Part shown: positions 57,887 through 64,000 of the stretch, piece after piece | Layout of the letters: every line of letters starts with the position of its first letter | How positions within the stretch are numbered: position 1 is the first letter of the stretch | Assembly: GCA_019454045.1 (NCBI GenBank) | Contig: SKCR01023739.1 | Coordinates: forward strand, 62,001-126,000 | Direction of reading: 5' to 3' | Source: Zanthoxylum bungeanum | Lineage: Eukaryota > Streptophyta > Magnoliopsida > Sapindales > Rutaceae | DNA length: 64,000 nucleotides | The notes under the pieces: generated by a model | What the model saw: only the letters and a program-made list of their open reading frames with translations | What the model was told of the DNA's origin: nothing | Databases searched by the model: none | Position numbers and translations under genes: made by a program

Positions 57887-59829
57887 GATGGGACTTGTGG
57901 AGTGTGTAACAGTGACAATCCTATCAAAGTTATACAATGTATTTTTACTTATCTGGTTTGTCAGTTACCACTTAACTTACCTATTACTTCGAACTAAATT
58001 GATCTGGTGGTGAGGTGTTGCGACCTCGAGGTTTATCCCTGCAAGATGCTGCGATCTCTAGGAATCACTACCGAACTGAGTTGATATGGTGGCGAGGTGC
58101 CTCAACCTCTGGGCTTTGTTCCCAAACCACCGAGTGTGGGCTTTTTTCCCGAACTGTGCTGATGATGTAGTGGGCCTCGACCCTGGGACGCATCCCGGAA
58201 CTACAATAATGACAATACGTGACTCGATCCTAGGACGCATCTCAAACTGCTGACATTGTGGGCCTCGACTCTGGGACGTATCCTAATATCACTGAAAATG
58301 TGGGCTCCGACCCTGGGACGCATCCCAAAACTGATGTTGATGTAGGCCTCGCCCCCTAGGACTTGTCCCAAAAACTGATGCTGATGTGGGCCTCGACCCA
58401 TGCTCCATTCTCGAAATGCCCTTCTCGGTATACTGAACCTCATCCCGAGCATTGCTGATGTGATGGTTCATTCCTGAACCGTGCTGCATGAGAAAGGGTA
58501 GATTGGTCTCCTCCAGCCTCGATTCATTTTACTATTCTTTGCTACTTTAATTAGGTCAAGGTGGATCTCCTCATATGATACCAACACACTAAACTGCCTC
58601 TAATGAGATAATTATGATAGCTAAAAATATTTTCGTCCTCAAAAGATGCTTCATGTCGAAACCAGAGAACCTTCAAAGTACTTGATAGACTCAAATCCGA
58701 TCGTCTGAATGAGTGATCTGAACTAGACTCCCAGTGTGTGTGTGCCAAGGTTCTGTTGCAGCTTAATCCTTAAGTAAGCCAACTCGCTGATTTTGTCTCA
58801 GAGAATTGGATCAGTGGGTCTAACCAATCTAGATGTCTTGATCATACTCTGTGATTACTTTCTCGTACTCAACATGATATGGTTTTCTTCTTCTTTTCTT
58901 TAGTCTCTTTCTTTTCTTTCTTTTCATTTTGAACTTCTTTCTTTTCTTTTTCTTTTTCTCTTTTCTTGTTCTTTTGCTTTTTTTCCAACACACCTACCCT
59001 TTAAGGTAGCATTTCTCCTCATGGTGGTCCTAATACTCACCCATGGGTAGCTTCACGCTTATCGGTTATAGGTGGTCTATTTTTTCCTTTTCTTTTCAAA
59101 GATTGTTTCTTCATTTCCAACCATATCATATATCGTAACATAAGTAAACCAGAATGGACAACTAGGCAAACGGTCATTCACTGATCCGCCATCTCTTTAA
59201 CTAGTCATCTTGCCGACTACTCAGGCTTCTATTGCTAAGATCCCGTAATCAAGTGCTCACGAGTCTAGCGAGATCAACCACTCAGAATACTGGATGAGAG
59301 CACATCTCACACTTATTGTTTCTAAGGTTTCACCATGCAGCAAATAATGTCATCATCAGACATATGCCTAACCATCAAGGACTTCTCTATCTTTTTTTGA
59401 CTCCACTAGTATTCTTCCTCTCAACTGCGGATAATATGGGCTTCGCCCCCTGGGATTCATTCCCAAAAAAAACGCTGATGGGGGCTTCGCTCCCCGAGAT
59501 TTATTCCCGAAATCGATACTAATATGGGCCTCAACCATGGGATTAATTCCCAAAACCGATACTGATATGGGCCTCAACCTTGGGATTCATTCCCAAAACT
59601 GTACTGATGCGTTGTTGATTCTTGTTGGCTTACTTTTGCCACTTTCTTATTCTTTTTGAAACCTGTAAATACAAAATAGAACAAACACAAAAAGAAATGC
59701 AAGGACGTTGTGTGTATGCATGAATGAATGAATGAATTTCCTACTCCGTTGGGTTAGGTCTTCTGCCAGTTCTCCCGTTGATCGTTCGATCTTCTTTTCT
59801 TCATGAAAAATACAGCATCAATCTGTCTA
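57887..59829 (-). repeat. Gypsy-B 3' untranslated region with two tandem arrays
   Basis: The first array, about 58020-58400, has units near GTGGGCCTCGACCCTGGGAC. The second, about 59430-59610, has four units of about 48 bases near ATGGGCCTCAACC...GGGATTCATTCCC. Between them is a polypyrimidine run (58885-58985). A GAATGAAT microsatellite is at 59722-59738. Minus-strand ORFs at 58058-58489 and 59368-59577 are repeat translations. Confidence 0.87.
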
Positions 59830-60102
59830 CATTGATCGGCTTGGTGAACTCGTTCCCTTCCAATTTAGACAGTCTCACTGCCTCATTTCCCATTACTTTC
59901 TGGACTCTGTAGGGTCCTTTCCAGTCTTTCCTCTCGGATCGCTCATCAACGGCTTCGACTGCTTGAGTACCAGGTCACCCTTTCTGATCTTGGTAGGATG
60001 CACCTTATTGTTGAATGCTCGAGCCAGCCTCTTTTGGTATAGCTACATATGACATAAAGACTTCATCCTCTTCTCATCGAGCAATGCCAACTGTTTAAAC
60101 CT
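59830..60102 (-). pseudogene. pol: Gypsy-B integrase C-terminal domain, frameshifted
   Basis: Encodes HPTKIRKGDLVLKQSKP, then a deletion of about 10 bases relative to Gypsy-A near 59925 removes the RPNWEGPY region and shifts the frame. A stop also lies upstream near 60050. Confidence 0.82.
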
Positions 60103-60849
60103 CTACGAGACCCATTCTTGCTTAGGTAATTCTGCATCTACTAATACCCGCATGGACTGTATCTCAACTTCCACTGGCAGTACTGCTTCCATTCCATAGA
60201 CTAGAGAATAAGGCGTGGCTCCTGTTACTGTTCTCACCAAAGTTCTGTACCCCCACAGGGCATACGGTAGCTTATCAGCCCAATATTTATAGTTCTTCGC
60301 CATTTTGGCTAACATCTTCTTTATTGTCTTATTGGCTGCCTCGACAGCCCTATTCGCATGCGGTCTATAAGGTGACGACTTATAGTGTCCTATCCCGTAC
60401 TTCTGTAGCATTGCTTTTGTTTCTCCTTGAAACTGGACTCCAATGTCTGTCACTACATGCAGCATCCCATATCGACAAATGATGTTCCGGGCTATGAACT
60501 TTTCCATCTACTTTGTTGTGATGTTGCAAAATGACTCAGTTTCCACCCATTTCGAAAAGTAGTCTACTGCCACTACTATGAAGCGATGCATGTTCGATGC
60601 GTGTAGTCTAATTTCTCTGATCATGTCGATTCCCCATGTTGAGAAAGGCCACGACTCTGACAGCCCATGCAACTCTGTGTGCGGCAAATGGTTCATATTA
60701 CCATGCGCTTGATAATCACGACAATGTTTTACCAGCTTCGCACAGTCAGCTTCCATGGTCGAATAGTAGAAACCTTGTCTCACTATCTTGCGGGACAAGT
60801 TTAATCCGTTCATTTGCGGTCCACATACTCCGACGTGTACCTCTTCCAT
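60103..60849 (-). pseudogene. pol: Gypsy-B integrase N-terminal and core domain
   Basis: Two open pieces in one frame, 60849-60508 and 60507-60103, separated by a single stop. Motifs: HCRDYQAHGN (zinc region), FIVVAVDYFSKWVETE (first Asp), VVTDIGVQF (second Asp, with Asn of the usual TDNG changed to Ile), then SSPYRPHANRAVEAANKTIKK carrying the catalytic Glu, and YALWGYRT. Apart from the stop this is nearly a full integrase core. Confidence 0.93.
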
Positions 60850-60861
60850 TGCTTTGTGAGG

Positions 60862-61290
60862 CTATTCCTTCTTCAAAAACTTCAATTGGATGCCATGTGC
60901 TTGTCTCTTGTAAAGTTCTCCCTTCAAACTTACATATTGAGAGGCTAACTTCTGGATGGCTATCCTGTCTTTTCTACTTGCTTCTTCTGGGAATTCCCTC
61001 CGTTCTAGATATATCTGAATATCGTAATACCAAGGTTTCCCGTCGTCGACCTCTATTTCTAATATCCTTTCTATCTCGTAGATGGGTCTGTTTGCTGTCG
61101 TCAGCACTAGAGGTCTCATTACCCACTACTCCATATTTTCCCAAGTTGCGGCTAGTGTAGCTAATACGTCGGTCATTTTGTTCTCTTCTTGTGGCAAGGG
61201 CTTGAATTTACAATCGGGGAGGGCCTGTGCTAGACTGCTAAGGTGGAATAAGTATGATTTCAACCGGTCTTCCTTTAATTCCCATTCTTC
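60862..61290 (-). pseudogene. pol: Gypsy-B linker between second RNase H and integrase
   Basis: The open piece 61119-60862 includes PLVLTTANRPIYE, DDGKPWYYDIQIYLERREFPEEA and IAIQKLASQYVSLKGELYKR, the last being the entry into the integrase zinc domain. Stops near 61120-61290 separate it from the RNase H. Confidence 0.87.
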
Positions 61291-61299
61291 TTGCATCTG

Positions 61300-62103
61300 T
61301 CAGACTACCAACATCGAGTCTCCGTAGATCTCTATGTTCTTAGCCTTCAAAGCTATCAGTGCCGTTAGTTCGAAGGCGCATGCTTTGTATTCAGCCATGT
61401 TGTTGGTTACCCTGAACGTTAATTTCTTGGCCATAGGTAGCGTTTCTCTTTCGGGGGTTCCTATCACAATCCCTATTCCAACTCCTTTACAGTTCACCGC
61501 TCCGTCGAAGTACACCTTCCATCCTTGGACCGTTATTGCTTGGATTTCCTCGTCTGGGAATTCAAACTTGTATTGATTGCCTTCTATCAGTTGTAATGCC
61601 AGGAACACTGCTACGGCTCGCCCTTTGATTACTTTAGAAGTGAGGTACTCAATGTCAAACTCCGTCAGCAATACCAACCATCTACCTAACTTCCCTACTA
61701 GCGAAGGCACCGAATGCAGATATTTCAAGGGATTCTCCTTTGCTACCACTTGGATCTTGTACGATTGTAAGTAATAACGTAACTTTCTGGACGTCCATAC
61801 TACTGCCAAATAGATCTTTTCTACTTCTTGATAGTGGGCTTCGTACGGAATCATCTTCTTACTGAGGTAGTAGACTGCATGCTCTACCCCTGTTTCATCT
61901 GCTTGTACCATCATCGCTCCCAGCGCTTCAGGTTCTATGGCCAAGTACATTACTAAGGGTTTGCCCGGTCTTGGAGGTTTCAAGACGGGAGGTTTCACCA
62001 AGTATTCCCTGATCTTGTCGAAAGCTTCTTGGCATGGCTGATTCCATTTCACTGGTTGGTCTTTCCTCAGTAATTTGAAGATAGGCTCACATACTGGCGT
62101 CAA
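61300..62103 (-). pseudogene. pol: Gypsy-B RT thumb, RNase H and second (archaeal-type) RNase H
   Basis: A 267-codon open piece, the longest in the window after Copia-1 RT. Residues about 1-45 are the RT tail (CEPIFKLLRK...FDKIREYL). About 50-150 are the RT-linked RNase H (YYLSKKM, YLAVVWTSRKLRYYL). About 190-267 are a second RNase H with YFDGA, NMAEYKA and YGDSMLVV supplying D, E, D. Two RNase H domains in tandem are diagnostic of Tat/Ogre-lineage gypsies. The remainder of the second RNase H after 61300 is out of frame. Confidence 0.93.
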
Positions 62104-62960
62104 CTTGGCAATGAACCGACTGATGTACTAAATTTTCCTGAGGAAGGCTCTCACTTCTTTTTTAGTCTTTGGCGCAGGCATCTCAGTAATCGCCTTGATC
62201 TTCTCAGGGTCCACTTCTATTCCTCTCATTCTGATAGTGTGTCATAGTAACTTTCTTGACGTTACTCCGGACACGCACTTCTTGGGATTTAATCGCAAGT
62301 TATACTTGTCGACTCGTTCAAGAAATTTCTCCAGTGCTTCTATATGTCCGCCTCTCGTCTCTGATTTCACTATCATGTCATCCACATATACCTCAATCTC
62401 CTTATGCATCAAGTCATGGAATAATGTAGTGGCCATCCATTGGTAAGTTGCTCCTGCATTATTAAGTCTGAATGATATCACTTTGTAACAATACGTACCT
62501 TACTCCGTGACAAAGAAAGCCTTATGCTTATTTTCTTCAGCCATAAGAACTTGACTGTATCCTGAGAACCCATCCGCGAATGAGTACATGGCAGATAAAG
62601 CTGCACTATCAATATGTACGTCTATATGAGGTAAAGGAAATTCATCCTTCGAGCAAGCTTTGTTAAGGTCTCGGTAATCCACACACATTCTGACCTTCAC
62701 ATCCTTCTTCGGTACTGGCACAATATTTGCCAACCACTGAGGTATTTCACTACTTACATGAATCCTACATCTATCTGCTTCTTGACTTCCTCTCTAACCT
62801 TTTCAGCCCACTCAAGTCTCATTCTTCGGAGCTCTTGCTTTACTGGCCTCATGTTTGGATAAGTCGGTATCGCATGCTGGGCGATGCTTCTGTCTACTCC
62901 AGGCATGTCCTCGTAGGACCAAGTAAATACTTTAGCATATTTGACTAATATATCTTCTAA
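62104..62960 (-). pseudogene. pol: Gypsy-B reverse transcriptase
   Basis: Open pieces 62733-62500 and 62481-62242 are in one frame. Motifs: VPKKDVKVRMCVDYRDLNKA, SFADGFSGYSQV, SFRLNNAGATYQ and VYVDDMIVKS (YVDD at about 62379-62390), LNPKKCVSGV. Stops near 62748, 62497 and 62240 interrupt it. The N-terminal edge lies in another frame (63215-62754), so a frameshift is near 62750. All gypsy RT core motifs are present. Confidence 0.93.
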
Positions 62961-63570
62961 TTTCTTCCGCTCATCAGAGGTAACCTCACTTGCAATTAGA
63001 ATCTCCTTGGGGCTCTCAGGCGTACCAATGTTAAATGCGTTCATTTTGGTTGAGTTGATGTCAAATATACTCAGGTCATGTAAGTTGAAAGGAAGAGACT
63101 TAGGAAAGTTAGCAAAATGATTGTCTTTATTTTTAGCAAATACGGGAGTACACCCAAATAAATCAGAAAGATAAATGTCTTTGTCATCTCTAGCTTCATA
63201 AGCTCTTCTTCCCACTTGCCTTCCTCCTTCAAAACGTCTTCTGCCAGCAGTTTCTCTCCCATCACATCTTGGAAGATCTCAAACCCCGGTACCATGACCT
63301 CATTAACTTCCACTGGTTCGGGCTCTCCTTGATACCCCTGGCTTTCACGAAGCATTCCATCAGTTTCAATCCTTTCTTCTTAACCTTCGGCTCATCCTCA
63401 TCAGACTTATATCCCAAACCTCTCTTGGTGGTCTGCCCCTTGAAGTCGGGCAATGCTCCTCCAACACCTGAACCTGTGCCTGGCTCGAATTTCATCTTCT
63501 CCATGATCATAGCCACCTTAGGATCTACCAACTCCTGAAAGGTTGCCGACACTTGGAACCTTGTGAAAGG
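62961..63570 (-). pseudogene. pol: Gypsy-B region between protease and reverse transcriptase
   Basis: Three overlapping open pieces in three frames (63552-63262, 63355-63071, 63215-62754) form one colinear domain with frameshifts near 63320 and 63200. Segments: LPDFKGQTTKRGLGYK, EPVEVNEVMVPGFEIFQD, SLPFNLHDLSIFD, SEVTSDERKKLEDILVKYA, VFTWSYEDMPG (entry to RT). The last two are standard upstream of Tat RT. Confidence 0.88.
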
Positions 63571-63999
63571 TTATATTTCCAAAGCGGCCATAGCATTGTC
63601 TACCTCCGCTCTGATGGTGACAATCTCTCCCCCATATGGAAACTTGATAACCTGATACAGAATGTAGGGGACGCCCCCAAGTTTGTGAAACCTTGGCCTT
63701 CCCAACAACAAAGAAAAAGTGGCCAGGATATCAAGCACTGTGAACTCAACCTCATCTTCAATTGGGCCCACTTTGACCATTAAAGTGAAAGTACCCTCAA
63801 CTCTTCGCTTGCTATCATCATATGCCCTAATGGTCATATTGGAGGGACTCAGATCCATCATCTTCATGCCCAACCTCGATATGATCTTCAAAAAATACAC
63901 ATTGATAGATGAGCCGTCATCCACCATTACACAAGATGTCTTCTTACCGCTCACTTCAGCTCTTATTAATAAATGTCTATTATGATTTCTTCCCTCCAC
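63571..63999 (-). pseudogene. pol: Gypsy-B protease, open to the window edge
   Basis: A 142-codon open piece continuing past the window end. Active-site region VMVDDGSSINV at 63901-63933 (DDG where DSG or DTG is usual), followed by MTIRAYDDSKRRVEGTF, EFTVLDI and LLGRPRFHKLGGVP, the LGRPW-like second loop of retropepsins. It stops near 63571 and the linker region follows in the same frame. An aspartic protease for Gag-Pol cleavage. Labelled broken because of downstream lesions; this piece itself has no internal stop. Confidence 0.88.
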
Positions 64000-64000
64000 C

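Larger units (their letters stand above)
55940..64000 (-). mobile_element. Gypsy-B: minus-strand Tat-like gypsy, runs off the window
   Basis: Starts TGTAGGATACAGAAATC at 55940; the presumed left target copy is CGATG (55935-55939). It has a 3' LTR, polypurine tract, 3' untranslated region with tandem repeats, and pol in the order (minus strand) protease, RT, RNase H, second RNase H, integrase. The protease frame is still open at the window end; gag, leader and 5' LTR should follow beyond it. Confidence 0.93.

Noticed and set aside
1..64000. Any cellular gene, tRNA, rRNA or intact autonomous element
   Set aside because: Every recognisable coding segment is a gag or pol fragment with stops, frameshifts or deletions; tRNA-like words are only primer-binding sites.

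Overview
This window is plant nuclear DNA made almost entirely of nested LTR retrotransposons. The supporting evidence is primer-binding sites complementary to plant tRNA 3' ends, Ty1/copia and Ty3/gypsy protein domains, LTRs ending TG...CA, 5-bp target-site duplications, and AT-rich composition with no prokaryotic signals. I found no cellular protein gene, tRNA, rRNA or CRISPR array. Nearly all coding remnants are broken by stops, frameshifts or deletions, so this looks like old gene-poor heterochromatin. The species cannot be named from the sequence.

Nest 1 (1-26.4 kb). The oldest layer is the 5' part of a plus-strand Tat-like gypsy element, Gypsy-C (24066-26425). Copia-1 (plus strand, window edge to 24065) inserted into its LTR. 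Copia-2 (minus strand, 2692-21612, target duplication CGTAT/AGTAT) inserted into the Copia-1 integrase region. Copia-3 (minus strand, 3658-12582, target duplication GTACT) inserted into an LTR of Copia-2. The order is therefore Gypsy-C, then Copia-1, then Copia-2, then Copia-3.

Nest 2 (26.45-55.25 kb). The host is a giant-LTR element of Del/Tekay type, here called LARD-1. Its LTRs are about 4.8 and 4.3 kb around an internal domain of only about 230 bp. Gypsy-A (minus strand, 29334-48708, Tat-like, heavily deleted) inserted into its 5' LTR. Copia-4 (minus strand, 30280-40179, perfect GTTTT duplication) inserted into the 3' LTR of Gypsy-A.

Nest 3 (55.25-64 kb). A 0.7-kb unassigned stretch is followed by Gypsy-B (minus strand, 55940 to beyond the window end). 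It is the most complete gypsy here: LTR, 3' tandem repeats, integrase, a second RNase H, RNase H, reverse transcriptase and protease remnants.

How the parts relate. Copia-3 and Copia-4 are independent insertions of one defective lineage. Both lack the capsid part of gag and the YVDD catalytic segment of reverse transcriptase, yet both kept the leader and priming signals. They were presumably mobilised by proteins of a coding relative like Copia-2. LARD-1 likewise has priming signals and almost no coding. The most interesting content is therefore trans-mobilised non-autonomous elements, internal repeat families (leader repeats, 3' tandem arrays, an LTR hairpin array) and a readable insertion history.
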